Source: Anadara kagoshimensis
Taxonomy: Eukaryota; Mollusca; Bivalvia; Arcoida; Arcidae
Length of the DNA stretch: 64,000 bases
Direction of reading: 5' to 3'
Assembly: GCA_021292105.1 (NCBI GenBank)
Contig: CM037869.1
Span: 46,027,332-46,091,331 of the forward strand
Under the pieces are notes generated by a model, which was not told the origin of the DNA, searched no databases, and saw only the letters and a program-made list of their open reading frames with translations. A program made the position numbers and the translations under genes. Of the stretch, positions 1-12,502 are shown piece after piece (positions within the stretch are counted from its first letter, which is position 1; each line of letters starts with the position of its first letter).

Positions 1-1681
1 TAATTTTGATTCTTATTGACGTTTTTATTTTGTGTGAATCATTGATTAAGCTAATCAAGCTTCGAACAACTCGGTCCTGATAATTCAACTTCTGGATGTA
101 AGCACTTTACTTATAGAAACAATACTGAAATACACCAAATAAACGAATTCACCTGTAATATACAAGTGATCTGACAATATTATATCGATGTACAAATAAA
201 ATTTTTCAATTATATCATTTGTGAATTTGTGGTACGACAAGGTGCCGTTTTATATAATTGTCGTTTAACAATGTATTATTTTATATAAAATTGGCTTAAA
301 TAATTTCTGAACGTTGTGAGAGATAGAAGTGATTGATTATTTTATTGTATCCTACTCATGGACGGACAGATGAATGTCTTGGTCATATTTTTGTGTTTAT
401 TATAATTGTTAGCTTTATTGCACATCGTTTTACTACCGTGTTATACTACTCTACTAAATACAATTAAACCAGGCTGTAATGGCTGGTGGTCAATGCTGTT
501 GAGTTATTGTGGATGACAATAATAATTGATTATATTGGAAATTTAACTGGCCTTTGTACCCAACATTCATAATAATACGATTCAGTTCGTAAACAAACTG
601 ATAAAACATATGAAAACATACTTATTTGAAATAAACGAATTTGTAACGAAAAGGTTTGACGAAAAACCCAGAATAATGTTAGAAAAGAGATGTGTGGACG
701 ATAAGTAATTGGTAGATATATTCTTGGATAAAAATTATTGTTCGAAGTGAATTTTATATATTTTTTATATTGTTATTTTAGGTTGATATTGCTTGTCTTG
801 TTCGTCAATATACAAAATAGTATGATGTAGGTGAGTACAGTGTCAAAGTATCTAAATATTCATTGAAATTTGCAAGGCATTCATCATTAAAGAAAACACT
901 TTTAGATTGAAATCAAAATAGACAAATATTCCTAGCAATAGTGTGTAAGATGACATGACACAAGGAATAACCATTACGTCACTTTTTTTAATGTAATGAC
1001 GTCATATGTAACAGTTTTGTCAACCATGAGAATCAGTTTGTATTGCTGGATGAGGGTAAATGTTTTCATCCTTATACATGCATATTTTTAAAGTGACCAT
1101 GAAGGAAAAGAACTTTTTTTAACATGTAACTGCACGGAATATCATTAAATTACGTACAGTTACATCTGATTTCGTTATTTGGGATTACAAATATAACATA
1201 ACGAGTATTATAACATCCCTGCCATAACAAAAATCATAATACAAGTGGTGTTTCAGACTGCTGGTGTCCAGAGTGGTTACTCTACAAGAACATATTGATG
1301 TATCTAGATTTGTTTATATACGTCAAGCAAACGTTTTACAAATAAAATTACAAATCAATAAGAAACACGTGCTGGTAAATTATCTCACTTTTTTTACATT
1401 TGTAAGTTTGTAAAGACTTAAATGTATCGAAATATTTTTTTTTGTTTTTTTTTTTTTTTTTTTGTTATTTGTTGTTAATTCTTTCCGAAGATGTCTTGCC
1501 ATTTTTACTTAGTGGATTTGGATTTTTACAAAGATTCTTTCACTTAAATTTGATGTGGTCAGTTTTTGACTTTTATATAGGGATTCATGACCATCAATAA
1601 CCAACAGTCTGAAACACAGTCACTGATATACATGTATTCAATTAAATATGATTTGAACAAAACTAAAAATAAATAATACTT
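1..1681. other. 3' flank of FAM124, no gene seen
   Basis: This is AT-rich sequence with T-runs near 1435-1462. The motif around 42-85 (AAGCTTCGAACAACTCGGTC) resembles 11325-11350 and may be a repeat fragment. A possible spliced exon at about 781-831 lacks an open frame and is not called. Confidence 0.5.
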
Positions 1682-2718
1682 TTATACATAAAATCCAGTA
1701 AGTTCCACTGTTTTATCTGAACTGTTTGATTTGTCTGAAATTCTACTAGAATTGTCCGACCTTGATCGGTCTGAAAAAGCACATGAGTTGTCAGACAGTC
1801 TTGATCTGTCTGAACGGTCGGAATTGTTTGAACGAATCCGAGAAATATTTCTAGTTTTGTCAATTGTGGGTTGACCCGCTTGCCCCGTAACCTCTAGAAC
1901 AATACAGTTTCCATCATGATCTGACGTCTCCCATCTAGTGTCAGAAAGAGGCTTACAGACATTCGGAAACAACGGAACAATACGCCCCACTTCCGCCACT
2001 CGGAACTGTAATCTGATACATTCGAGTGGTCTTGGCTTTGTTTCACCCTGGAGTTTTTTCAATGCAAACTGTACATCGTAGTGAATATGTGTATGAATTG
2101 TAAAAAGACAGAAATCCGATCTATGTAGTTCCGGTTCCGATCCGATTATTAGTTTATAAAACTGCACCATGTCATTCCAATTTTCCTCACTGGTGAACAC
2201 AACCATTCGTATATGTTCCTTTCCATAATGCACTTGTCGAACTGCCCAAAGAGGAAGATCTTCCGACGTGAAATAAAAGTCCTGACTATTGTACGGATAG
2301 GGATTCATACGCCCTTTTGAAACTTGTTCTGAATGGTGGAATTTCCAAGGCGATTTTTCAAAATGGCGTTTAGCAGTCTGAATCCTTTCACAACCAAGCA
2401 TTCCTTCTTCGTGGAGAAATATCATGACAGCCACACTTGGCAAATTGGATGGCTGTGACAAAAATGAGTGATTTTCACTTTCATCGCACATCGTTCTCTC
2501 GGTCAATTTGAAAATATGTAAATCAGGATCTATCCAATCAATGACTGGCTGATACATATCCATCATAGGGTAAATCTCGTGAGAATCTGCGAGAAAATGT
2601 AAGGTCAAACGATACGGGTCACTGAGCATAATTGCATCTATGTCCGAGTTTCCAGATAAACTGGCATTTTCTGCTTCAGCCTCTGACCTCACTGAGCTCA
2701 TGGAAGATATACTGCTTC
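1682..2718 (-). CDS. FAM124: FAM124 gene, exon 3 (last coding exon)
   Basis: This exon encodes residues 25-369, including the entire recognisable FAM124 domain and the tail, and ends in TAA at 1682-1684. The acceptor is a pyrimidine-rich TTTATTTTCTATTTGTAG just above 2718. The reading frame stays open above 2718 to about 2908, but that extension lies beyond the acceptor, encodes Lys- and Tyr-rich intron sequence and is not part of the protein. Conserved stretches include WAVRQVHYGKEHIRMVVFTS, NWNDMVQFYKLIIG and RWETSDHDGNCIVLEV. I do not see a convincing polyadenylation site within the first few hundred bases of 3' flank. Confidence 0.93.
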
Positions 2719-5700
2719 CTACAAATAGAAAATAAATACATTTTAAAATTCCTGAATAAATTATAAAATAGTTTTTTTTTTTTCTTTTCGTGTGTTCTAA
2801 TTTCCGCTGTTTTCTTGGAAACTCTGAGCCACGAATTTTCATGCCATTAAAATAGTATATATTACGCATTATATAACACATATTCAAAGACACGAACTTA
2901 GCGCTCATAAAAACGCATTTTTTCTAAGAACAATAAAAATTAATTATATCGATTCTACGCTGTTTGTAACTGAAGATGACAAACAAACCGTTATTTCAGC
3001 GTCCATAATGGTTTAAGATAACAGGTACAATATACCTACTTGATATCTATGTTTTTTACATATGGAACTTAACTGTCCAAATGAACTTGAATTTTTAAAA
3101 TTCCCTTTTTAGTCCTGAACATTTAGCCTAAATAATGAACATGGTGAACTAGTGAAATGTACATCCCTGTTTAATATTGAATTCCATCGAGCCGGGAATA
3201 GTTATATATTACCAGTAGTATTTCACTTTATACAACAATTTATCTTAACCTGCAAAGTTTACGCGAGGCTAGACTAAGAAAATATAAGGTAATAAACGTT
3301 ATGTTCTTCCAAAATGTTTGTATCACTGATACATTTCCTTTCACAGTTTAACCACCTAATGAACAAGGTTTACTTGTCAGATTACATGTAACATTCCGTC
3401 GTGATATGAGATCACAATTTAGAAAATTAAGCGACAAACACTTAGAGAATTGCTGTTTCACTGTATTTTAAGATAAATCTAGACTGAAATATTGATGGAT
3501 TTTAAATCCTATATACAGAATTAATCCATATGGCCTAGATTTATAATAGTTTTATAGACAATAAATATCTATAAATGTTCCATAATTAATATTGATATTC
3601 CTAAAACCGCTTGTCTTGTACTAGCGTCATTCTCCGCTTATAATATCCAATATTCCTAAACCTGCTAGTCTAGCGCCATTCTCCAGTTATAAATACCAAA
3701 CACATGGCATTTTGTTTCATATGACAAATCGTAAATTATATTAGCACGTCGACAAAACCCGTATAACCATGTAAGGTAATTTCACAGGAAGCACAACATC
3801 AAAAGAAATTGTTAACATCTCGCTCAGAGTATGATATCGATTGAACCTTTTTCATGAATCAGCGTCCTCAGTATTTATCTGTGTTTTCTAGTCATTTCAA
3901 GACAAACGGTTTCATGAATACATTTGTGTTGTGTTCTGCAATATGGCTAAATTATGGGATTTTTGTTTTTCAGAATAAACGTATTGGTCTATTTATTACT
4001 TTTTTGGCATTGTTTATTCTTTAACAAGCCAACCAGATCTTTTATGAATGTTTTTAGTATACGGTTATAATAAAGAAGAAGTAAATTATTTATATAAGGT
4101 TTAGTTAGTGAGCAAGTTCTTACATCGTTGAATCCGATTATTGCATTTCTACGAATTTTTTATTGGTATCCATTGGTATCAGATCGTTCATTATGTATCC
4201 TATATTGGTCAACTGGGGATTTGGTCATTATCATCCCGCTAAGCTAAGGCGATCAAAACTGAATCCCTTTACAAAATACAATTTCTTATAGCTTATTCCA
4301 TTATGTAAGATCATAAAATCCGAACCAGTAGGCAATGTATTGACAATAAAAGATGTTTTGAAATCAGGCCTGCTTTGACGTCAATATCAAAATTAATAAC
4401 TTAAAAAATGCCAAGAACGCGAAATTGACCAGATGTATAGGTGTACTGTTTCCAAAACGTCCATCCTTAATTTCAGTTTTACAATTTGGCCTAGAAATTA
4501 CGTCCCTGTGAAGTTTCCTTCAATTATATCGAGGCGGTCAGATCATGTATAGTGGAGGAAACCGGAGTGCCCAGAGAAAACTTCCGACATTAAGGATCCG
4601 GACTGATAAACTTTCCCACACAAGGATCTGTCCTAAGTGGGATACGAACCTTGATCCATAGGCGTGTTTTATAGACCACTCGGTCACCGTGTCACCTGAA
4701 ATGCTGAAGATGATGTTGACATTTATTGTGATTTATGATTCAACATTATATAAATGTAGACTTGACAGTAACATATTTGATATTCCGTTCAGATATATGC
4801 GTGTTTGTTGTACTTACCGTCATTGGAGGAGTTGGATGCCGACGCAGACAAACTACCACGTCTTGACCTGAAAATATAATGTAAACATATATAAATACAA
4901 TAAATCTATATAAAATCATACTAATACTAGCTAAACGGGAGATGCTTACCCTTCCAGGGCATTGGCCTCACTTCTCTGTGGAAAGTTTGAGTGGTTAACT
5001 AAATTTGACAGTTTTCAAAGTTTTTTTTTTTGGGGGGGGGGGGGTGGGGGTGATTTAAACATTGACTGGTATGTTTGTTTTTGATATAACATTTGAATAA
5101 ATAATCTCGTTGGAGTTTTGAATAACAATGAAAATACAATCCGATATTTATCACTTACTTATCACAAAAGCATACATTTTCTGTCCTACGATATGCTATT
5201 TAAGAGGAAAATTAACACCATGTTGGACTCTATATGCTGCTACAGGAGTTTAATGTGTTGATAAAACCATGTTAGTGTACATTTGCCTACTGTGTGTTTG
5301 TTCTTCTAATGGGTCGATTTGTTTACATGCAACATAAATTATGCGTTAGGTGCAAAAAGCAATTTGCTTTGTAATGCCAATATATGTTGACTTATAAATT
5401 CAATATATGCATATATGTACATACACATTAAATACATTTACATGTACAACTATACAATCTATATTTATCATTGATTCTATTGAGGTTAGCCTTTGTTTGC
5501 TTTTTACAAACATTGCAAATGTTGCGTTTATTTTACTAAGAATTTCGGTACAACACGTACAAGTATTATTTTAAGCAAACATCATCCCTTCAGGAATATG
5601 TAGGCTGTGACTAATAATACAGTAATGTCGATAGAATGCTTATAAGAACATGTTGTGGACCAGATTCGACAGGTGCTCGATAGGTTTAACAGGTTTGACC

Positions 5701-7416
5701 ATAATACCGTGCTGCGGGTATTTTCGGAATATCCCGAGTTTGGTCGCTGCAACCCCCTCCCCTTCTGTTACTTTTGGGAACTGGCCGGACCAACCCAGTA
5801 AACTGGTTGACTTAACAGTAAATCAGTTGGTTCCATGGTTGAACCTACGGATGTTTTCTCTTTTAGGGAGGAGAATAAAAAAGACGAGTGACTAGCTAAA
5901 TCGTCTGCATTGTACCCTTGCTGATAATAATGCGTTTATGTGGGTTTTTATTTAAATCTCTTTCTTCACGAACCATTAAAAGAATTCATTTACTTAATTT
6001 CTGCTTATTAAAACTTAAAATACATTGTTCTTTTCATCGACATAGTTTAGATGTCTATTGAATATTGAACTCCTAATTTACTTTTAGATTTGATCATTTA
6101 AAAACAGTTAAAATTACTAGATATTTCGAGATCAAAGCTGATGATTTAATTAAATACTCGTCCTTATAAGATCACTTCGATCAAGTTTCACGTCCTTATT
6201 TAATTTGCATTAATCTACAAATATTTACAGTAAGATAATATTGACAGAAAATGTTTAGTATTGAATTTAAAATAAATTATCTATGTCTTCAACCTCGCCA
6301 CTCCATGTAGGAATGATTACATACAGTGCAGGATTAACAGTATAATCTCCCGTTAAGTTTATCACTAAGCTAACGAATTGGTGACAAATTTACAGCCCAT
6401 TTCTGTCCATCCTTAGCTGTATCTCGATATCCTTTCGGCAGCTGTTATCTATGTATAGCTTTTTTACCATAAGGTATCCATATGTCGGTCACTCGGCGGC
6501 TGAGTTTCGCCTACATTTCGGTATCTCATTGTTAAACTTTCGACAAGTCTGTACTGCATGTCAATTTATATATTATGTGTTTTTGACATTGAGTTTTTTG
6601 GATAAATTAATGATTTATTTTTACCATTTTACTCAAGTAATTACTGAGAAATGTAATGTGAAAAAAGAACTATTTCATATACATGCTAGTTAACCATGCA
6701 CTAAACCTTGCTACTCCATCAAATATGTAGAACCTAATTTATATATTTGTTTTTTTTTTACATTGTGGTTTATATTAGTCTTATCAATCATTTATTCTGT
6801 AATTACTCAATTCTGTTTGTTATTTAATTATTTTCTCCTTAAGAACAGCGATCGATTTGTGTTATTTTAAGACTAAATTGTCATTCAATTTGTTGATCAT
6901 AGATTTAAGAATGAACAGGTAAAACAAGTAAATTGGCAGGCAATTGTAATGATTAAATACGATCTTGTCACTTTATAAGATAGATGCCTGTTCAAAGTCA
7001 GGCGTTGTATAAACAGCGTGTTGTCACCACCGAATATCATGTTTTAAGAAATAAGGCAATTTCCAATGCCTTTTATGAACTTGCAAAGTATAATGAGCTG
7101 TCTCAAATTGCATATTTACAATATTTATAAAAAATAATTTCATTGCCCTCTCACATTTCCCATGTTAATTTGAAACAACTTTGAAATGATATGTTGGTGC
7201 ACCTTTTCATAAAAATGGGTCGTCTACTGAAAACAACGAGAACATTTGGCATCTGACGTCATCACGTTAGTGCGTGGCGCAATGTCTTTATTAAGTTGCA
7301 AAGTATAGTCGATGTCAAATACTTTATTGAAGCAAAGATATTGCAATTGTAAATATTTTGTCATAATGCTAAATTCCTGTTTAAAGTCGGGTGTTTTATA
7401 CGGGCTTGATATTGGT

Positions 7417-7457
<41 letters not shown>

Positions 7458-10036
7458 GGGTTTTTTTTTCTATTATTATTTTCCACTAGTACAAGTTTTT
7501 CTTGTTTTCCAATTCGTATGATAGTCGCTGAATACATTGCCACAAAACAAATTTGTTTAAAAAATAAATTTCATAGCCCCATAAACTACAGTAAGTTCAG
7601 ATTCTAATAAAACATATCATTCTGTTTATGCCCAAATTCATCAATTAAAAGCCGTAAGCTTTTCTGGTGTTATTGTCATCAATCCTTCAACCAAAATGTG
7701 TCTATAATTAATCTGAAAACCAATTACACTCGATGTTTATGCCTCTGTACCTGTCATACTTATAACAATCTTGTTGTAATTGGTAGTCATTACTTCTCAA
7801 AATGCCTTCAAGAAACTGTATAGCATGTTCATTTTTCATCGCAGATTGATTTTCGCCAACGACAATTGTTGACATTATATTCAGTGTTAAACATAGAATG
7901 CCTTGAAGAAAATATTCATTTTCCATGGATATTGACATTAAATATACTAATTACAATGTTGTTAATACTGTTTTAGATTAGGTTTTACACCCATTATCTA
8001 CCATTAATAAGTTCAAAATTATATATTATTATTCTGAAGTCGTTTTATAGTACTATGACATCATCAGTTTTCCAGGTGTCCAATTTTCGTGACTCTGAGA
8101 AAAACCTATTCCGTGTGGATATAAATTCGTCTGTACATGTGTTGTATCGTTGACATGTCAATTGTTGGCAAGATTGTCCACGAAACTAACGGGCATTGGG
8201 ACACGGCAATAATCAATGATTTCAAAAGATATAAATGCGTGTACTAATTATTTAGGTAAGAGCTAAACATTAATCATTAAGAGATCATGATGTAATGTAC
8301 TGCATGTAAATACTTCATCATCTTTCAATTTTAAATCAACATTAATATATTACCCATTCACTTTGTATTCCTAACTACAAGTTGGTTGTATGTATCCTGA
8401 AATCTTTAATTATTCAATATGTTTTACCAGGTAAACGTAAACATTAAAACATACTTTGTTTCTAACAACAAGACAACTAAGCTTTCCTGAGCAATTTACA
8501 CACTGGTAGACCACACACATCTGGACGACTGGAACACTATATAAAACCCAACATTTTTGTTTTTGTAAATGACTTTTAATTTTGCGCTTTTAAGAACATC
8601 TTTTCCCGATTCTATTAAAAATTATTTTCCTATGTGAATTTTCGGAATATTCAATCTCCCATAATGTACTGCCTTGAATACATTTTTCTCAGTACAATGT
8701 TCTATCCCTTCATATAACTTAGTCAATCTTAGTCAGTCAGCTTTGTCATGATTTTTACAGTGCATCAGATAAACAAAATGTTGCATACTTGGAGAGCTTG
8801 TAAGACTAAAGTGTTTTTTGTTTTATTCATAAATGATTCAAGATACATTCAATCTTTGCCATTTATTTAGCTAGATCATGATTTTACAAGTTCAATCTTA
8901 GAAAAACAATCAATACCGATCGCCGTTGTTCTGGTGTTTTGATAAAACAGATCAAGTGTATATCACAGGTTTATTGTATAAATATTATGTTTATATCTTA
9001 CAAAATAGGTAAATATATCACACAAACCCAAATAAAAAGATAAATATATCAACCAAAACCCTTTTAAAATGTGTCTACAATACACGTACAATATACATAG
9101 AGAGTAAGTAGACCCGTTACTCTTTCCAAATAATTTTCGCAAGCCAAAAAAAACAGTGAAATTTAAGCACCAAAACAATCCAAAACTCACGGAACTCAAA
9201 TACGTCTTTTATGGATAAATATAAATATACATTGATCTTGGATTCAAGAACCTATGTTAATTGTCAATGTCGGTATAAATAAAAGGAACTCGTTTGGAAC
9301 AGTTTCCGACAAAATGTTCTACTAAAACTGTTACCAACTGAATTCAATTATATATGTTCAACATTGATTTTGAGATTTAATGTGTATTTTTGAGAAGGGA
9401 ATTCCATTCAATCACCAAAAGGAAAAATGTTTTGATAGCCCATCAATACCTCCCTGTTGCAAAAATGAAGACTGTATACGTAGATGCCATTACCTTACTT
9501 AAAATGCTCTAAGATATTCATAAATATAAACATTTTAATCCTAGACTGAAATTGTTAGATTTAAGTTATTGAAAATGTTAACAGCAGGATTGATTGTGAA
9601 GCTTCAAGAACCCGCTAACAAACTATACTGTTGTTTGCGGTTTACTATGAATCAATAAATTCGCTTTTTTGGAAACCAGTTTTCCCGTAAATTAAGCCTA
9701 TTCTTACCGACAATGAAACAAGAATTGTACTATGTAGAGAACATACAAATGGTCAGAAAAAGCAACTTGGAGGACTTGGCTTAAATTTTTAAAATCCATG
9801 ACCCGCCTTGAAACAAAATTGAAATTTACAGGAAACGCGTTGAGATACTCGTATGATAAGCCTGTGTTATTGTTTGTATAAAGTAACCTAACCCGACATA
9901 CCATAAAGGGCAATCCCTAACAAGAAATATGAACGTGTTAATCAACTCAAAATTTGTTCAAATTTATTTTCAAATATAAAAAAAAACGTTTTTAAAAAAG
10001 AGATGGCACTCACCTTGTAGGATAATAAGCAAACAT
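1682..10036 (-). CDS. FAM124: FAM124 family protein, three coding exons (join 10014-10036, 4818-4867, 1682-2718)
   Basis: Joining the three exons gives 1110 nt, or 369 residues plus a stop, with every junction in phase. Residues 1-57 are a Ser/Ala/Asn-rich leader that includes RSRRGSLS. The conserved FAM124 domain spans about 58-301, from DPYRLTLHFLAD to DHDGNCIVLEV, and includes the family hallmark LPLWAVRQVHYG near 180-190. Residues 302-369 are a low-complexity Ser/Asp/Arg/Asn tail with repeated SDRS and SDKS motifs. The family is named from FAM124A and FAM124B of vertebrates, which from memory are somewhat longer. Its biochemical role is poorly known; vertebrate FAM124B has been reported to associate with CHD7/CHD8 chromatin remodelers. 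No signal peptide or membrane segment is visible, so an intracellular protein is expected. The family call is firm; the first exon is the least certain part. Confidence 0.85.
3596..3700. repeat. Imperfect 55-bp direct duplication
   Basis: The segments starting TATTCCTAAAACCGCTTG (3596) and TATTCCTAAACCTGCTAG (3651) share most bases, including CATTCTCC and TTATAAAT blocks. It is a local tandem duplication inside FAM124 intron 2. Confidence 0.7.
4498..4695 (-). mobile_element. tRNA-derived SINE with conserved central domain
   Basis: On the minus strand the 5' head contains an A-box-like GGTGACCGAGTGG and a B-box GGTTCGTATCCC. These are followed by TTTTCTCTGGGCACTCCGG, then a tail with CCTCGATATAATTGAAGGAA. 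The same head-domain-tail order recurs at 31572-31770. It sits in FAM124 intron 2. I recognise the type as a bivalve SINE but cannot assign a named family. Confidence 0.65.
4818..4867 (-). CDS. FAM124: FAM124 gene, exon 2 (50 nt)
   Basis: This small internal exon lies between acceptor CATTATATTTTCAG and donor GTAAGTAC. It enters with one base completing a codon and leaves with one base, which pairs exactly with the two-base start of exon 3. The 16 full codons read SRRGSLSASASNSSND, continuing the Ser-rich style of the start of exon 3. It is too short to be found by ORF length. The matching phase and strong splice sites make it convincing. Confidence 0.85.
4944..5085 (+). repeat. Dispersed repeat A, copy 1
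   Basis: It contains a diverged GGAGCACCCGGTCTCACTTC core (here GGCATTGGCCTCACTTCTC), a CAGTTTTCAAAG block, and a terminal GACTGGTATGTTTG block. A G-run at 5030-5052 interrupts the middle. Confidence 0.65.
6324..6556. mobile_element. CAGTACAGACC MITE, copy 1 (degraded)
   Basis: The right end reads AACTTTCGACAAGTCTGTACTG. The left end is worn but keeps TATCACTAAGCTAACGAAT. The interior has the AGCTGTATCTCGATATCC and GTCACTCGG blocks shared with other copies. It lies in FAM124 intron 1. Confidence 0.65.
7419..7457. repeat. ATT microsatellite
   Basis: About 12 uninterrupted trinucleotide units. They create spurious poly-Leu and poly-Ile reading frames on the two strands. Confidence 0.95.
10014..10036 (-). 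CDS. FAM124: FAM124 gene, exon 1 with start codon (23 nt coding)
   Basis: The coding part reads MFAYYPT plus two bases (AG), followed by donor GTGAGTGCC. The two bases join the G at the start of exon 2 to give Arg, so the junction reads MFAYYPTRSRRGSLS. An in-frame TAG lies three codons upstream of the ATG, so this ATG would be the first in frame. The start context (CCTCATGT) is weak. Evidence is phase agreement, a consensus donor and the upstream stop; there is no homology in so short a piece. A different or additional 5' exon remains possible. Confidence 0.65.
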
Positions 10037-10300
10037 GAGGAACTAACACAGCCCTGTACCTATAACATCCATAACGTATCGATAACATAGGGCTTAGTCA
10101 AGTAGATTTAAAACATGGCGTGTCTAGATCAATGAACGCCTTTTACAAACTTTTCAACGACCCGATATTTTTAAATTCAGTTTGTTTTCTTTATAGATTA
10201 GTACGATTATTTAAGAAAAAAGAAAACCTTGTAACACAATTACAAATATTTCAAGCACCTTTCTGACTCAGATGATTATCAGGGAATATGTCGTCACCGA
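10037..10300 (-). promoter_or_regulatory. Presumed 5'UTR and promoter side of the FAM124 gene
   Basis: This lies immediately upstream of the proposed start codon on the minus strand. I see no clear TATA box, CpG-rich block or recognisable factor sites. It is listed only because its position implies 5'UTR and promoter DNA if exon 1 is right. Confidence 0.25.
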
Positions 10301-11851
10301 CAATTTAATTCAATGTTACATGTTGACATTTCACAATGTTAGGTGTATGTGCCTGTTGTTTTCTTTCTTGCAATTTATTGTCTAAAATTTAAACAGTTTA
10401 AACGTTATTCAATAACTATCTTTTTTTAAATAAGAAAAACTTTAACAATTATGATTTTGAATTGTAAAAGATAAATGCTTTTGGAAGGTAATTTTAAAAT
10501 GTAATTAAAAAGATAACTTTTTATCTTCATATGAGAGCATTACTTTGTCGATTTAATTACTGTGGAATTTTCATTACATCGGATAATTTTACAGAATTTT
10601 AAACAACTCTTATCGAAGGAGTAAAATCGATCTTAAGGTCAAAAGTTATCTACTCTTAATTGGCTATAGTGTCTGTTAGGTGTGTACCAATTGACTCTCA
10701 TCAGGTACAAATATGTACATTTTGAAAAACAACTGGGGTTAAGAATTTGCTCAAAGTAATAGTGCAAAAAAGCACGATTTCAGCAAAAACCAAATTGTGA
10801 AAGAGGTTTATGTTAATTTTATAATCAATATTTCTTAGTGTTCCATTTCCTAAAACCGGAAATCTTGCAAATGAAGTCATTACATGATCAAGGAAATGCT
10901 ACCTTTCTGTCGGAAGAACCAGCCGTCCTCCACTTGCTGCTCGGAGAATACTATCAACAGAACTGTCGTGTTTGATGTTAGACTAAATTTTAACACTATA
11001 AAACATTGTTTACAAGACACATTTTTATTTTTTATGATTAAGGAGCTTTACATATTTGATTTTGGAAAACAGTAGACCACGGTTCCAACTTTTATGGTCA
11101 AACAAGTTCAAAATGGCTAGCAAGATGTGGTTGTTCAAAGATACCTTGCTAAACCAGTTAGTCAGCCTAATTTTGTATTTTATGTTTTAGATTTCTAATA
11201 AAAATCATTGCACACAATTGTTATTAAATAGAAGCATTTAAAGTAATAAATGTATATTTATATCAAATATTTTGAATTTTTTTCACATTTTTGATTTTTC
11301 ACGAACCATTTGGCTAAGATAACTAAGCTATGAACAACCGGGTCCTGATCATCACATGTCATTTTTACTTTCGTCCAGTAAAATAACGGTGATGCATATT
11401 GCCGTACAAAGTTACTGTATAAAGTTCACCCGGTTCATGCATTGGTGAGGTGACATGAATTTCATTTCATCAAATTCAAATTCAAATTGTTATGCTGATT
11501 TCTTGATGTAAAGCCAAGTTTTAGTAAGACATTTTCTGCCTTAGTTCACTGGAAACATCATTTCAATAACCAATGTACTTTACACTTACAAATATAGACT
11601 TTGACATCATTTTTATTTATTGACATTTAAAACTTAAAACCGGTCAATAAGTAAATACAACAAAAACAGGTCCAAGTTCTGACATTGAACAGAAAAAATA
11701 TCAAAGTGAAATTAGTAACATAATATACAAGTAAACTATTACCTATATATGTATATACAGTGTATATACGAAAATGTCAAAGGGGAATTCTTATTGCATA
11801 TACAGTGAGTTTTCACTGAACTTGGCTATAAATGTTACAAAAATCAAAAAC
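10301..11851. other. No gene seen
   Basis: AT-rich DNA without coding signal. The motif near 11325-11350 (AAGCTATGAACAACCGGGTC) matches the one at 42-85 and suggests an old shared repeat. Confidence 0.5.
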
Positions 11852-11992
11852 AAACATACTAATCCATGTCTGTATCACAATCAGAAGCAAAGTAAAAACT
11901 TTGGAACTGACAAGTTAGGTAAGACACGTGAACTTCCACAAGGGAAGTGAGGCGGGATGCTCCGGAAGGGTAAACACCTCCTGTTTAGCTAG
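11852..11992 (-). repeat. Dispersed repeat A, copy 2
   Basis: Minus-strand copy. The plus strand shows AAGTAAAAACTTTGGAACTG, then CCACAAGGGAAGTGAGGCGG and GCTCCGGAAGGGTAAACACC, the complement of the family core. Confidence 0.75.
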
Positions 11993-12341
11993 CTACACCC
12001 GCTAACAAATTCCATTGTCGAAGAAGTATTTTACGTTGTGAAGAAGCGCTGGTCCCACAATGAGCACACATTATAGGGGTTATTATTTCCTTATTTGGTG
12101 AATAAGGATGATTTTGAATTTTTAAATGTACATGATACTGGACAACTGGTTGTAATATAATTTGTAAGGATGGAGATCCACATTTGTACTGTAAACATGT
12201 CATCACTGGACATTAACTCTTTTTTCCTTCCCAAGTATGGTCAGTGTTTCCATTGTGCATTGGGTTGCCCATTTCTGTCTTTAACGTGTAAGGTCATACT
12301 TTTTATCGCGTAAGTACATGAATATTTTCAGTTATACATTG

Positions 12342-12502
12342 TATCAATCAAAAACATACAAATCCATGTCAAAACAACAACCAAACACTTTGAAAGTGAC
12401 GAATTGGGATAAACATATGAACCTCAACCAAGAAAGTGATGTCGGGTGCTGCGGAAGGCTAACAATGGACAAGCACCTCCTGTTCAGTTTGCTTCACCCA
12501 CC
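12342..12502 (-). repeat. Dispersed repeat A, copy 3
   Basis: Minus-strand copy with CAAAAACATACAAATCCATG, GAAAGTGATGTCGGGTGC and GGAAGGCTAACAATGG blocks in the order seen in copy 2. The ORF across it (12318-12542) is repeat-derived. Confidence 0.7.

Larger units (their letters stand above)
2719..4817 (-). other. FAM124 intron 2
   Basis: The intron is bounded by donor GTAAGTAC (exon 2) and acceptor TTTGTAG (exon 3). It holds an imperfect 55-bp direct duplication (3596-3700) and a minus-strand tRNA-derived SINE (about 4498-4695). The rest shows no coding features. Confidence 0.8.
4868..10013 (-). other. FAM124 intron 1
   Basis: This 5.1-kb intron runs from donor GTGAGTGCC to acceptor CATTATATTTTCAG. 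It contains one copy of the GGAGCACCCGG-type dispersed repeat, a degraded CAGTACAGACC-type MITE, and an ATT microsatellite. Small ORFs inside it look like chance or repeat sequence. Confidence 0.6.

Noticed and set aside
781-831. Possible plus-strand exon between TTTTAG and GTGAGT
   Set aside because: All three frames contain stops, and no partner exon is visible; at most an untranslated exon.
1663-1863. 66-codon frame opposite in phase to the FAM124 tail
   Set aside because: A shadow of the repeated Ser/Asp/Arg coding sequence in another frame.
2719-2908. N-terminal extension of the long FAM124 frame
   Set aside because: It lies beyond a good splice acceptor, is Lys/Tyr-rich AT sequence, and the proposed upstream exons give a better in-phase start.
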